Positions 1 to 9,163 are shown, numbered from the stretch's first letter. The stretch is DNA of 64,000 nt from Meridianimaribacter flavus (GCF_004366715.1 NZ_SOQZ01000003.1:315001-379000), one strand, 5' to 3'. Notes: generated by a model not told the origin, from the letters alone. Numbers and translations are program-made.

Positions 1-1691
1 TAGGTCGTTCATTCCAAGAAGCACTTCATAAAGCAACACAATCATTAGAAATAAAACGAAATGGTCTTGGTGCAGATGGTAAAGGGTATAAAGATTATGA
101 CCAAATAATCGAGAAACTTACTTATGCAAGTTGGGATCGTGTATTTGTGATTTATGATGCTATTCAAATGGGAATTCCATTAAGCAGAATTCATGAAATC
201 ACAAAAATTGATATGTGGTTCTTAAAGCAATACGAAGAATTGTATATGTTGGAAAAAGAAATTTCAACATTCACGATAGATACTATAGACAGAGACTTGT
301 TGCTAGAAGCTAAACAAAAAGGGTATGGAGATCGTCAAATTGCGCACATGCTAAACTGTTTAGAAAGTGAAGTCTATAACAAGCGTGATGAGTTAAAAAT
401 TAATCGTGTTTATAAACTTGTAGATACATGTGCTGCTGAGTTTAAAGCACAAACACCATATTACTATTCTACATTTGAAAACGAATTAGAAACAGCTGAT
501 GGTAAACTATATTCAGATAACGAAAGTGTAGTTTCAGATAAGAAAAAAATAATTGTTTTAGGTTCTGGACCAAACAGAATTGGGCAAGGAATTGAATTTG
601 ATTATTGCTGTGTGCATGGAGTATTGGCGAGTGCTGAATGTGGTTACGAAACAATTATGATTAATTGTAATCCTGAAACCGTTTCAACCGATTTTGACAT
701 CGCTGATAAACTGTACTTTGAACCAGTATTCTGGGAACATATTTACGACATCATTCGTCATGAAAAACCAGAAGGTGTTATCGTTCAACTTGGCGGTCAA
801 ACAGCACTTAAACTTGCTGAAAAATTAGACCGTTACGGAATAAAAATTATCGGAACTACATACCAATCTTTAGATTTAGCTGAAGATAGAGGAAGCTTCT
901 CTACCTTACTTAAAGAGAATAACATTCCTTATCCAGAGTTTGATACTGCCGAAACTGCTGATGAAGCCTTAGCTGTAGCTGATAAGTTAGATTTCCCAAT
1001 CTTGGTAAGACCATCTTATGTATTAGGAGGTCAAGGCATGAAAATTGTAATTAACAAGAAGGAACTAGAAGAGCATGTCGTTGACTTACTTCGTAAAATA
1101 CCAAATAACAAACTCTTATTAGACCATTATTTAGATGGTGCTATTGAAGCAGAAGCTGATGCTATTTGCGATGGTGAAAACGTTTACATTATTGGTATAA
1201 TGGAGCATATTGAACCTTGCGGAATTCACTCAGGTGATAGTAATGCAACATTACCTCCTTTTAACCTTGGAGATTTAGTATTAGAACAAATAAAAGATCA
1301 CACCAAAAAGATTGCATTAGCTTTAAATACTGTTGGGTTAATCAATATCCAGTTTGCTATTAAAGATGATAAAGTTTACATAATAGAAGCTAATCCTAGA
1401 GCGTCTCGTACTGTGCCTTTCATAGCAAAAGCGTATGGCGAACCTTATGTAAACTATGCTACTAAAATCATGTTAGGCGATAAAAAAGTAACCGATTTTG
1501 ACTTTAATCCTAAGCTTGAAGGTTATGCAATAAAGCAACCAGTGTTCTCATTTAATAAGTTTCCAAACGTAAATAAAAAGTTAGGACCAGAAATGAAGAG
1601 TACAGGAGAAAGTATCTTGTTTATTGATAGTCTAAAAGATGATGAATTTTACAACTTGTACTCAAGACGTAAAATGTATTTGAGCAAATAG
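1..1691 (+). CDS. carB: Carbamoyl-phosphate synthase large subunit, 3' part
   Basis: Makes carbamoyl phosphate for pyrimidine and arginine synthesis. The gene is cut by the window edge: the frame is open from base 3 (residues GRSFQEALHKATQSLE, matching the end of the first half of CarB), so the ATG at 147 is internal. The oligomerisation region and the whole second ATP-grasp half are visible (GGQGMKI glycine loop; EANPRASRTVPF near the active site). It ends at FYNLYSRRKMYLSK, about 130 residues short of the enterobacterial form. The C-terminal MGS-like allosteric domain is therefore absent, which I recall as usual for flavobacterial CarB. The identification is firm; the missing domain is inferred from length. 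Confidence 0.95.
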   Translation, partial: GRSFQEALHKATQSLEIKRNGLGADGKGYKDYDQIIEKLTYASWDRVFVIYDAIQMGIPLSRIHEITKIDMWFLKQYEELYMLEKEISTFTIDTIDRDLLLEAKQKGYGDRQIAHMLNCLESEVYNKRDELKINRVYKLVDTCAAEFKAQTPYYYSTFENELETADGKLYSDNESVVSDKKKIIVLGSGPNRIGQGIEFDYCCVHGVLASAECGYETIMINCNPETVSTDFDIADKLYFEPVFWEHIYDIIRHEKPEGVIVQLGGQTALKLAEKLDRYGIKIIGTTYQSLDLAEDRGSFSTLLKENNIPYPEFDTAETADEALAVADKLDFPILVRPSYVLGGQGMKIVINKKELEEHVVDLLRKIPNNKLLLDHYLDGAIEAEADAICDGENVYIIGIMEHIEPCGIHSGDSNATLPPFNLGDLVLEQIKDHTKKIALALNTVGLINIQFAIKDDKVYIIEANPRASRTVPFIAKAYGEPYVNYATKIMLGDKKVTDFDFNPKLEGYAIKQPVFSFNKFPNVNKKLGPEMKSTGESILFIDSLKDDEFYNLYSRRKMYLSK

Positions 1692-1768
1692 CAGTAAAAA
1701 TCGATAAACGGTTAATACAATCTCCTAAAAATTACTACTTTAGCCTTGTGTAACTCAAGTAGTATAGA

Positions 1769-2290
1769 ATGAAGCTAAAAGGCTTTTTGTTAATAGTGAG
1801 TGTATTAGTATCAGGTTTTGCTTTTTCCCAGCAAAATATTTTTGATGCAGCACGTTTTGGTACAATTGATGATGTAAAAGAATTAATTGCTAAAAACCCA
1901 GATACTATTAATGTGGTCGATGCTTCAGGATATTCTCCATTAACATTGGCATGCTACAGAGGAAATGATAAGGTCGCTATATTTTTAGCATCAAAAGTTG
2001 AGGATATTGATGGCGAAAGTAAATACGGAACACCATTAATGGCTGCAGTTTATAAAAACAGAGAAGCAGTTGTTAAAGTACTTTTAGAACATGGTGCAGA
2101 CCCAAATTTAGCAGATGCTAATGGAACCTCTCCTTTACATTATGCTATTATTATGAGAAACAAAACCATAATTAAACAATTGGTTGAGGCGAATGCAGAC
2201 ACGAGTACTAAAGATAATAGAGGAAATACAGCAATAGATTACGCGAATATGACTCAAGATGAGGAAATTATTAATCTTATTGTAAAATAA
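1769..2290 (+). CDS. Secreted ankyrin-repeat protein
   Basis: 173 residues. An N-terminal signal peptide (hydrophobic LLIVSVLVSGFAFSQ) is followed by about four ankyrin repeats, with motifs such as GYSPLTLACYRGN, YGTPLMAAVYKN and GTSPLHYAIIMRN, ending with GNTAIDYA. Ankyrin repeats bind other proteins, and the signal peptide puts it in the periplasm. The partner is unknown. It lies 77 b after carB and only 7 b before the next gene, so it may be co-transcribed with the DOMON protein. In other bacteria small periplasmic ankyrin proteins often accompany secreted redox or lipase proteins; that link is only suggestive here. Confidence 0.85.
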   Translation: MKLKGFLLIVSVLVSGFAFSQQNIFDAARFGTIDDVKELIAKNPDTINVVDASGYSPLTLACYRGNDKVAIFLASKVEDIDGESKYGTPLMAAVYKNREAVVKVLLEHGADPNLADANGTSPLHYAIIMRNKTIIKQLVEANADTSTKDNRGNTAIDYANMTQDEEIINLIVK

Positions 2291-2297
2291 TATAAAT

Positions 2298-3095
2298 ATG
2301 AAAAAAACTACTTTGGCTTTAATAGCTTTTTTAAGTTTAACAACATACACTTTTAGTCAAACCTATTCCACTGGTATGATAGAATTATCTACAACACCAG
2401 GATTAGAATACTCAGCGCAGATTGATGTTACAACAGATGAAGTAACATTAACGCTAATTGGACCAAGTGATAGATGGTTAGGTTTAGGCTTTGATGCAGT
2501 AAGTATGACTTCTGGTAGAGATGTTGTTATTTTTGATGGTACAGACCTTACTGACAGGCATTTTGGGTATCCTGGTCAGCCTAATGATGAACCTGCAATA
2601 GGTTTTACGCCAACTTTAGATGAAAGACAAGATTGGACAATTATGTCTAATAATGTTACTTCAGGAGTAAGAACATTAGTTGCAACAAGAGATAGAGATA
2701 CCGGAAATGTTAATGATTATGTGTTTACAACATCTGCGTCATCTATAAATTTGGTTTGGGCAAGAGGGTTTGAATCAAGTTTTGTTTTAGACTATCATGG
2801 ATTTTCTAATAGAGGAATCACAATGCAATCTTTTACTTTAAGTAATGAAGAGGTTGTTGCAACAGAGTTTTCAATAGCTCCAAATCCAGCTAAATCAAGA
2901 TTTAATATATCTGTGCCTAGAATGGATGGTGTTGTAAAAATGGAAGTGTTTGATGTATTAGGTAAAAAAATATACACTAAAGAGCTTAATCAATTATCGA
3001 CTACTATTGATATTTCAAAATGGAATAGTGGTGTGTATTTAGTGAGGTTAGCTACAAAAAATAATATCTCTACTAAGCGCTTTGTGAAGCAGTAG
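2298..3095 (+). CDS. DOMON-like secreted protein with T9SS type A sorting domain (copy 1)
   Basis: 265 residues. Signal peptide (1-21, ending FSQ), then one domain (about 22-180) resembling DOMON, a beta-sandwich that binds haem or sugar, with the typical WLGLGF, GRDVVIF and MQSFTL strands. Met70 and His167 occupy positions suggestive of the Met/His haem ligands of DOMON cytochromes. The last about 80 residues are a T9SS type A sorting domain (SIAPNPAKSRFNISV, VYLVRL, ending KRFVKQ), so the protein should cross the outer membrane and be surface-anchored or released. The next gene is a close paralogue, with a terminator between the two. Haem binding is inference. Confidence 0.85.
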   Translation: MKKTTLALIAFLSLTTYTFSQTYSTGMIELSTTPGLEYSAQIDVTTDEVTLTLIGPSDRWLGLGFDAVSMTSGRDVVIFDGTDLTDRHFGYPGQPNDEPAIGFTPTLDERQDWTIMSNNVTSGVRTLVATRDRDTGNVNDYVFTTSASSINLVWARGFESSFVLDYHGFSNRGITMQSFTLSNEEVVATEFSIAPNPAKSRFNISVPRMDGVVKMEVFDVLGKKIYTKELNQLSTTIDISKWNSGVYLVRLATKNNISTKRFVKQ

Positions 3096-3120
3096 GTTGA
3101 TAGTCAGTTAAATAAATTTA

Positions 3121-3150
3121 AGCCATTGATTTTAGTCAATGGCTTTTTTT
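3121..3150 (+). terminator. Rho-independent terminator after DOMON copy 1
   Basis: A 9-bp perfect stem (AGCCATTGA / TCAATGGCT) with a short T/A loop is followed by a run of T. It separates the two tandem DOMON genes, so copy 2 likely has its own promoter. Confidence 0.85.
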
Positions 3151-3214
3151 GATTAAATAAAAACTTATCTATCAATCACATAATTTATTATATTAGCTGT
3201 AAATAAACCTATTT

Positions 3215-4006
3215 ATGAAAAAAATTACGCTTTTTTTAGTTGCATTTTTAATGACATCATTCGCTTTCTGTCAAACTTATTCTACAGGAGAGATTGTATT
3301 ATTAGATGATGGAGAGTTGTATTACTCTGCGCAAATTGATGTCACTTCAACCTTAGTAACTTTAACCTTAGATGGTCCAGATAATCGGTTTTTAGGTTTA
3401 GGATTTGGAACATCAAGCATGATTGCTGGTGATGATGTTGTTATATATGACGGAGCCTCTATTTCTGATAGATATTTTGGTTTGCCAGGGCAACCAGATG
3501 GTTCTGATGCTATTGGAATTGAACCTTCTGTTGATGCCAATCAAAATTGGACAATAACGTCCAACACATTAGATGGAGAGCAAAGAACAATAGTAGCTAC
3601 TAGAGCTTTGGATACAGGAGAAACAAATGATTATGTGTTTTCTACATCTGATACTTCAATTGAATTAGTTTGGTCTTTTGGGTTTAGTTATACTATAGGC
3701 TATCATGGAGAAAATAAAGGTGTTACTATGCAATCGTTCACATTAGGGGATGAAGAGGTTTCTCAAGCAAGTCAAGAATTCACAATCTCACCTAATCCAG
3801 CTACGACTAAGTTAAATATTCGTTTGCCACAAGGACAACAAAATGCTGTTGTAAATGTGTATGATGTACTAGGAAAAAGGGTGTATTCTAAGGAACTTAA
3901 CTCACTAACAGCTTCAATTGATGTTTCTAAATGGAATACAGGTGTTTATTTAGTAAAAGTATCTGCTAATAACTTTACACAAACCAGACGATTTGTAAAG
4001 CAATAA
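3215..4006 (+). CDS. DOMON-like secreted protein with T9SS type A sorting domain (copy 2)
   Basis: 263 residues, with the same architecture as the preceding gene: signal peptide ending FCQ, DOMON-like domain, then the type A sorting domain (TISPNPATTKLNIRL, ending TRRFVKQ). The copies align end to end (QTYSTG, SAQIDVT, GPDNRFLGLGF, DYVFSTS, MQSFTLGDEEV), so this is a tandem duplication that has since diverged. The Met after LGLGFGTSS and the His in GYHGENKG match the candidate haem ligands of copy 1. The gene stops 5 b before the convergent thioesterase stop. Confidence 0.85.
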   Translation: MKKITLFLVAFLMTSFAFCQTYSTGEIVLLDDGELYYSAQIDVTSTLVTLTLDGPDNRFLGLGFGTSSMIAGDDVVIYDGASISDRYFGLPGQPDGSDAIGIEPSVDANQNWTITSNTLDGEQRTIVATRALDTGETNDYVFSTSDTSIELVWSFGFSYTIGYHGENKGVTMQSFTLGDEEVSQASQEFTISPNPATTKLNIRLPQGQQNAVVNVYDVLGKRVYSKELNSLTASIDVSKWNTGVYLVKVSANNFTQTRRFVKQ

Positions 4007-4011
4007 TACTA

Positions 4012-4575
4012 TTAGTTTTCAGGCAACTCTATTTTAATTTTGTAGCCTTTTAAGTCTTCAATATAATTGTCAAGTGCAAAGGAATCACTACTAAACTCTT
4101 GTTGACGATGTATTTTAGTGTCTTTACGTTTTATGGCTTTTAAAAACCGTTTTACTTCGGTTTTATCGTTTAAAATTAAACCAGGAACATCAACAGTTTT
4201 TCCATTATCATCTTTAGCAACCATAGTAAAGTAAGATGAATTACAATGCTTTACAGTTCCGGTTTGAATGTTTTCAGATTCCACACGAATACCAACAACC
4301 ATGGATGTGCGACCAACATAATTTACCGAGGCTTTCATGGTAACTAACTCACCAATTTCAATAGGGTTTAAAAAATCAACCGTATCAACCGATGCTGTTA
4401 CACAATAGGCTTCAGAATGCTTTGAGGCGCAAGCAAAAGCAATTTGATCCATTAAACTTAAAATATAACCACCATGAATTTTTCCACCAAAATTAGAGTG
4501 CGAAGGTTGCATGAGTTGTGAGATAGAAACTCTAGAAGAATCAACGGGTTTGAAATTGTGTTTACTCATCGTCAT
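4012..4575 (-). CDS. Acyl-CoA thioesterase, hotdog fold
   Basis: 187 residues. It hydrolyses acyl-CoA thioesters in the cytoplasm. The hotdog helix region HSNFGGKIHGGYILSLMDQIAFACASKH and the following strand VDFLNPIEIGELV are typical of the YciA/BFIT-like thioesterases. It starts inside the end of rmuC (14-b overlap), so the two are probably translated from one message. The C-terminal tail of about 40 charged residues is longer than in YciA. The substrate chain length cannot be told from the sequence. Confidence 0.85.
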   Translation of the reverse strand: MTMSKHNFKPVDSSRVSISQLMQPSHSNFGGKIHGGYILSLMDQIAFACASKHSEAYCVTASVDTVDFLNPIEIGELVTMKASVNYVGRTSMVVGIRVESENIQTGTVKHCNSSYFTMVAKDDNGKTVDVPGLILNDKTEVKRFLKAIKRKDTKIHRQQEFSSDSFALDNYIEDLKGYKIKIELPEN

Positions 4576-5953
4576 CGTTTATAGCGCGTTTTAAAATTGG
4601 TTCTGGTAGTGATTTTTTGGCTTTGGCACCCATTTTTTTAAGTTTTTCTACACGACCAATAATGTTTCCTTTGCCTTCAACCAGTTTATTCATCGCTGCT
4701 GAATAGTCACTTTTTGCTGCATCTATTTTTTTGCCAACACCTGTTAAATCAGAAACTAAACCTTCAAATTTATCATAAAGTGCACCTGCTTGTTTGGCAA
4801 TTTCTAACGCATTGCGTTGTTGCTTTTCGTTGCTCCACATCGTGTCAACAGTTCGCAATGTTGCTAAAAGGGTAGAAGGTGTAACGATTACAATATTCTT
4901 CTCAAAAGCTTTGTTATAAAGCGTATTATCTTCGTTTATAGCAATGGCAAAAGCAGGTTCAATAGGAATAAACATCAATACAAAATCTGGAGATTCCATA
5001 TCGTATAAATCCTCGTATTTCTTTTCTGAAAGCTGATTAACGTGTTTGTTTATGGAGTTAACGTGCGCTTTTAAATGCATTGCTTTTTCGTCATCTTCAG
5101 CATTAGCAAAACGTTCGTAATCGGTAAGTGATACTTTACTATCTATAATCATGCGCTTGCCATCTGGTAAATGTAGGACAACATCAGGCATAACACGCGA
5201 ACCATCTTCACGATTAAAGTTTTGTTGAACAAAATATTCGCGGTCTTTTTCTAGTCCAGATTTTTCTAAAACACGCTCTAAAACCAATTCACCCCAATTA
5301 CCTTGCATTTTGCTGTCGCCTTTTAAAGCTTTGGTTAGGTTATTGGCTTCTATGGTCATTTTTTGATTAAGATCTTTAAGTCCTAAAAGTTGTTCTTTTA
5401 AAGCCGAATGCATGCTGATGCTTTCCTTTTGAGAATCTTCAACTTTCTTTTCAAACGTTTGGATTTTTTCTTGAAGCGGATTCAGAATTTGTTTAATGTT
5501 TTCTTTATTCTGAATGGTGAATTTTTCACTTTTTTCATCAAGAATTTTACTTGCCATTAACTCAAAATCTTTACGCAGTTGCTCTTGTTGTTTAGCAAGC
5601 TCTTCGTCGCGTTTAAGGTTTTGTTCTTGAAGGTTTTCAAGCTCTGTATTTCTTCTAGAAAGTTCGGTGTTTAAAAGGTCTTTTTCTTTTCTAATGGTTT
5701 CGCGTTCTGTTTCAATTTTAGAAATAGTTTCTTTTAAATCTTGTAATTGCTGATTAAAAAGTGCGTTTTGTTTTTGGTTTTCAGATTCGGTATTTAATTT
5801 TAAATCTTCAAGCTGTTTGCTTAAGTTGGTATTGCGTTCTTCAAGCGTGCTCGTATTCCCTTTGCTTTTTAATTGAGCAAATTTTAAGCCCAAAAAAGCA
5901 CCAATTCCAGCAGAAAAAATAATAGCGACAAATAAAATGAGTGTTTCGGTCAT
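4562..5953 (-). CDS. rmuC: RmuC-family DNA recombination protein
   Basis: 463 residues. RmuC proteins limit recombination at inverted repeats and carry a nuclease-like domain. An N-terminal membrane helix (LILFVAIIFSAGIGAFLGL) leads into a long coiled coil (about 30-200) and then the RmuC domain (about 205-420, with GNWGELVLERVLEKSGL, MPDVVLHLPDGKRMIIDSKVSL and VLMFIPIEPAF). This order and length are usual. A TATCTTTG box lies about 20 b upstream of the ATG, and the 3' end overlaps the thioesterase gene. Confidence 0.93.
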   Translation of the reverse strand: MTETLILFVAIIFSAGIGAFLGLKFAQLKSKGNTSTLEERNTNLSKQLEDLKLNTESENQKQNALFNQQLQDLKETISKIETERETIRKEKDLLNTELSRRNTELENLQEQNLKRDEELAKQQEQLRKDFELMASKILDEKSEKFTIQNKENIKQILNPLQEKIQTFEKKVEDSQKESISMHSALKEQLLGLKDLNQKMTIEANNLTKALKGDSKMQGNWGELVLERVLEKSGLEKDREYFVQQNFNREDGSRVMPDVVLHLPDGKRMIIDSKVSLTDYERFANAEDDEKAMHLKAHVNSINKHVNQLSEKKYEDLYDMESPDFVLMFIPIEPAFAIAINEDNTLYNKAFEKNIVIVTPSTLLATLRTVDTMWSNEKQQRNALEIAKQAGALYDKFEGLVSDLTGVGKKIDAAKSDYSAAMNKLVEGKGNIIGRVEKLKKMGAKAKKSLPEPILKRAINDDDE

Positions 5954-5972
5954 ACAGTGAAAAGAATTTCAT

Positions 5973-5980
5973 CAAAGATA
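5973..5980 (-). promoter_or_regulatory. Candidate sigma-A -7 box for rmuC
   Basis: TATCTTTG on the minus strand matches the Bacteroidota -7 consensus TAnnTTTG exactly and sits 19 b upstream of the rmuC ATG. No clear -33 TTTG was seen. Confidence 0.55.
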
Positions 5981-6060
5981 AATGATTTAGTCTGAAATTG
6001 AAATCGAATTTGAAACAGAAACCTAAATTACGGTTTTAAATTTGTTTCATTTTCAAAGCA

Positions 6061-6855
6061 TTACTTTTTCACTCTAAAGCTTCCAGTTTTCTCATCAAAA
6101 GTGATCATGTCTTCTGGAAACAATTCATTAAAAACACCTTTTGAAATTAAGTTACAAGGCGTGTCAGAAATTACTTGTGAATGTGTCATCACTATCATTT
6201 TATCACACAGTTGAATGGTTAAATCAATTTCGTGAGAAGAAAACAAAATGGTTTTGTTGGTATCTTTTGCCAAGGTTTTTAAAAGCTTTAAAATGTAGGC
6301 TTTGTGGTACATGTCTAGATGGGTTGTGGGCTCATCTAGAATAATTAAATGTGTGTCTTGAGCTAATGCTCGTGCAATCATGACTTTTTGTAGTTGGCCA
6401 TCACTTAACTCAAAACACTTTTTGTCTTTTAATTGTTGAATATTGGTTTGTAATAACGCCTTTTCAATAATAGAGATATCGTTTTCTGAAAGATTACCAA
6501 CCCAATTGGTGTAAGGTTGCCTGCCTAAAGCAACAAGTTCAAAAACGGTTAAGTTTTTTGAAGCAGGTTGTTCGGTGAGTACCACGCTCAAGCTTTTGGA
6601 AAGCTCTAAATATGAGGAATTTTCAAGTAATTTATCATTAATAAAAACAGAGCCATCAATTGGTGGTTGTACTTTAGTAAGTGTTCGTAATAAGGTAGAT
6701 TTTCCAATGCCATTAGCACCAACCAAACCAACCAATTCACCTTGTTGTAGCGCAATGTTTACATCATCAGCAACAACGGTTTGATGTTTTTTCTGCTTGT
6801 AACCTATGGTTAGACTTTCTGTTTTTAGTATAGTATGTGGTTGTGTTTTTGTCAC
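6061..6855 (-). CDS. btuD: ABC importer ATPase, cobalamin/iron-complex type
   Basis: 264 residues. The ATPase of a FecE/BtuD-class importer. Walker A is GANGIGKSTLLRTL, the signature is LSDGQ instead of LSGGQ, Walker B is HLIILDEPTTHLD, and the switch His follows in LFSSHEIDLT. The start is GTG; no ATG fits. It is the third gene of a minus-strand set after the binding protein and permease, but is separated from the permease by about 110 b holding a repeat-like palindrome. Cobalamin as substrate is inferred from the divergent riboswitch-controlled receptor gene; an iron-siderophore substrate cannot be excluded from the protein alone. Confidence 0.85.
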   Translation of the reverse strand: MTKTQPHTILKTESLTIGYKQKKHQTVVADDVNIALQQGELVGLVGANGIGKSTLLRTLTKVQPPIDGSVFINDKLLENSSYLELSKSLSVVLTEQPASKNLTVFELVALGRQPYTNWVGNLSENDISIIEKALLQTNIQQLKDKKCFELSDGQLQKVMIARALAQDTHLIILDEPTTHLDMYHKAYILKLLKTLAKDTNKTILFSSHEIDLTIQLCDKMIVMTHSQVISDTPCNLISKGVFNELFPEDMITFDEKTGSFRVKK

Positions 6856-6869
6856 AAATATTTTGTTTT

Positions 6870-6931
6870 GTCATTCTGCGTTACGACGCAGAATCTATTT
6901 TTTTTGGATTCCGCATCAAGTGTGTAATGAC
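6870..6931. repeat. REP-like palindromic intergenic element
   Basis: Begins GTCATTCTGCG and ends AATGAC, so the ends are inverted. It contains a perfect 9-bp hairpin ATTCTGCGT-TACG-ACGCAGAAT. Elements with GTCATTCTG...AATGAC ends are common between genes in flavobacterial genomes. It lies between the permease and ATPase genes of the importer and could reduce or stabilise the downstream part of the message. Confidence 0.55.
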
Positions 6932-6967
6932 AGTCTTGGTTCTTTTATCTTGATTCTTATTTCTCAT

Positions 6968-7996
6968 TCAAAACAACATTTTACGTTTGCGTACCAATAA
7001 CCAAATCACTACAGGCGCACCAATTAATGAAGTTATGGCATTAATAGGTAAAGTGTAATCGCTTGTAGGCAATTGCGCAATACTATCACAAATAAGCATG
7101 ACTATGGCACCAAACAAAAACACAGCAGGTAATAACACTTTGTGGTTGGCTGTTGTAAAAACTTGACGAACCATATGCGGAATTGCTAATCCTATAAAAG
7201 CAATTGGTCCAGCAAAAGCTGTAATAGTTCCTGCTAATAAACTTGTTGCAATTATAATGATAAACCGACTTTGATTAATGTTCAATCCAAGACTTTTAGC
7301 GTAATTTTCACCCAATAAAAGTGTATTTAAGGCTTTGATTGAGATGATACTCATAAATAATCCTAGGAGATAAATGCAGAAGAAAATAAACAACTCGTTC
7401 CAAGATAGGTTTCCTAAACTACCAAATCCCCAAAAAATGTATTGCTGTAGTTGTTCGGCAGAACTAAAGTAGGAGAGTACACTGACAACCGCAGAAGTAA
7501 TGCTACCAAACATTAACCCAATGATTAAAATAGCCATGGTATCTCTTACTTTTAAAGACATAGCTAAAACAGATAGTAACACTAAAAAACTACCTAAACT
7601 AGCCGCAATAACCACACTCCATTTTGAAAGTAAAAGTGTAGCAAGATTTCCACCAAAAATTCCTGCACCAAGAATCACGATCGCTACTCCTAAACTAGCT
7701 CCAGAACTAATACCTAATACAAACGGACCAGCCAATGGATTTCTAAACAAGGTTTGCATTAACAAGCCTGAAATTCCCAATCCAGAACCAACTAAAACCG
7801 CTGTAAACGCTTTTGGTAATCTGTAGTTGTGAATAATGTAATGCCAAGAGTCGTTGTCAATAGTTGCAAATAAACTTTTAAATACAGATGTTATAGGAAT
7901 AGATACCGACCCTAAACTAATGTTGCCTAAAAAGCATACTAATAACGTTACAATTAAAATTGTAAACGGCACTTTGTATGTAGTTTGATTAGTCAA
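6968..7996 (-). CDS. btuC: ABC importer permease, BtuC/FecCD family
   Basis: 342 residues, with about ten hydrophobic segments and the BtuC-family signatures LPKAFTAVLVGSGLGISGLLMQTLFRNPLAGPFVLGIS and GPIAFIGLAIPHMVR. It forms the inner-membrane channel. The reading frame opens with TTG directly after the TAA of the binding-protein gene, so the two are translationally coupled; a GTG eight codons later is the alternative start. Substrate assignment (B12) comes from the neighbouring riboswitch, not from the protein. Confidence 0.88.
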   Translation of the reverse strand: MTNQTTYKVPFTILIVTLLVCFLGNISLGSVSIPITSVFKSLFATIDNDSWHYIIHNYRLPKAFTAVLVGSGLGISGLLMQTLFRNPLAGPFVLGISSGASLGVAIVILGAGIFGGNLATLLLSKWSVVIAASLGSFLVLLSVLAMSLKVRDTMAILIIGLMFGSITSAVVSVLSYFSSAEQLQQYIFWGFGSLGNLSWNELFIFFCIYLLGLFMSIISIKALNTLLLGENYAKSLGLNINQSRFIIIIATSLLAGTITAFAGPIAFIGLAIPHMVRQVFTTANHKVLLPAVFLFGAIVMLICDSIAQLPTSDYTLPINAITSLIGAPVVIWLLVRKRKMLF

Positions 7997-9145
7997 TTAT
8001 TCTAATGGTTTAAAAAAATGAGTTTCGTATTCTGGTAATAATTCTGGGTGACACACTTTTATAATGTCTTTTAAAACCAAGTCAGGTCTTGCAGTGCCTT
8101 CTTCATAGTAGGTAACACCACCAGTTGCTCCTGTAACATTTACAAATGAATATATTGTTTTGTTTTTAAAGGCGTCAAATTCGGTGTAGTGTTCGTTAGC
8201 ATTTTTTAAAGTTTCCAATGAATTATAATATGACGGACTTAACCAAATATTAGCCGATTTTCCTTTTGTGAAAACAGCTTCAAAACTTAATGCTAAACTG
8301 CCTTCACCAGCAACGTCTTGCCAAAGGTAATTTACGTTGGCGTCTTTTAAAAGTTGTGCTTCAGGGCTTGTGCCACTAGGTAAATACCAAACATCTTTAT
8401 GAAGCGCACCACTTAAAACAGTTGGTGTGTTTTTAACCTTTGAAGCCAATGTTTTTGCATCGTTATACGCTTTTTCAATACTGTTGAAAATAGAATCGGC
8501 TTCAGCAGTTTTGTTGTAAAGTGCACCAAAAAATTTAATCCATTCGGCTTTTGCAAGTGGTGATTTTTCTACCCAATCACCATTGTACATGACTGGAATA
8601 CCAGACTTTTTAATAGTTTCAAAAGTTTTATTATTACCATCAATACCAAAACCTACAACAACTTCAGGTTGTAATTCTAGCAAAACTTCGGTATTGATAC
8701 CTTCATTTTTTCCTAATTCTCTAATGCTTTCAGCGTTTATTAAAGCTCTGGTTTTTTCAGATGAAATATAATCGGTTCCAGGAAAACCAACCAAGGTTTC
8801 TTCAACACCCAACAATTCTAAAGCAGGAATATGTGTTGTAGATGTCACGACTATTTTTTCAATAGGTGTTGCAATAATGCCATCGTATTCATCACTATTT
8901 AAAGTAATTGTTGCAAGATTTTCTCTTGGGATTAAAGCATATTTAAACGATTTTTCAGCTTTCGGCCATGGACTTTTTATAGTTAAAACTTTGTAGTGGC
9001 CATGATTTATAATACTAAAGCCTTCAGCATGCAAACGTATAATTTCTGAATAGTCTTTTGCAGGTAATCGGTCTGTGATACTGTTTTTATTGTCTTTACA
9101 CGCAAAACAGATAATTAAAAGTAGAATTGGAAATAGTTTTCTCAC
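7997..9145 (-). CDS. btuF: ABC importer substrate-binding lipoprotein
   Basis: About 382 residues, PF01497-type (periplasmic vitamin B12/iron-complex binding). Signal: RKLFPILLLIICFAC, with Cys as the likely lipid-anchored residue. The core has ALELLGVEETLVGFPG, LQPEVVVGFG and a long linking helix. I place the start at the GTG at 9145. A longer frame begins with TTG at 9166, but that codon lies inside a TACTTTTG promoter box, and the extra residues would precede the signal peptide. First gene of the set, followed directly by the permease. Confidence 0.85.
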   Translation of the reverse strand: MRKLFPILLLIICFACKDNKNSITDRLPAKDYSEIIRLHAEGFSIINHGHYKVLTIKSPWPKAEKSFKYALIPRENLATITLNSDEYDGIIATPIEKIVVTSTTHIPALELLGVEETLVGFPGTDYISSEKTRALINAESIRELGKNEGINTEVLLELQPEVVVGFGIDGNNKTFETIKKSGIPVMYNGDWVEKSPLAKAEWIKFFGALYNKTAEADSIFNSIEKAYNDAKTLASKVKNTPTVLSGALHKDVWYLPSGTSPEAQLLKDANVNYLWQDVAGEGSLALSFEAVFTKGKSANIWLSPSYYNSLETLKNANEHYTEFDAFKNKTIYSFVNVTGATGGVTYYEEGTARPDLVLKDIIKVCHPELLPEYETHFFKPLE

Positions 9146-9163
9146 TGTGTATTTATTTTCATT

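Noticed and set aside
1700-1720. CGATAAACGG, resembling one half of the LytTR direct repeat
   Set aside because: Only a single half-site, in the wrong orientation for the downstream gene.
1745-1760. TGTAAC upstream of the ankyrin gene as a third ECF promoter
   Set aside because: No CGTC occurs 15-17 b downstream.
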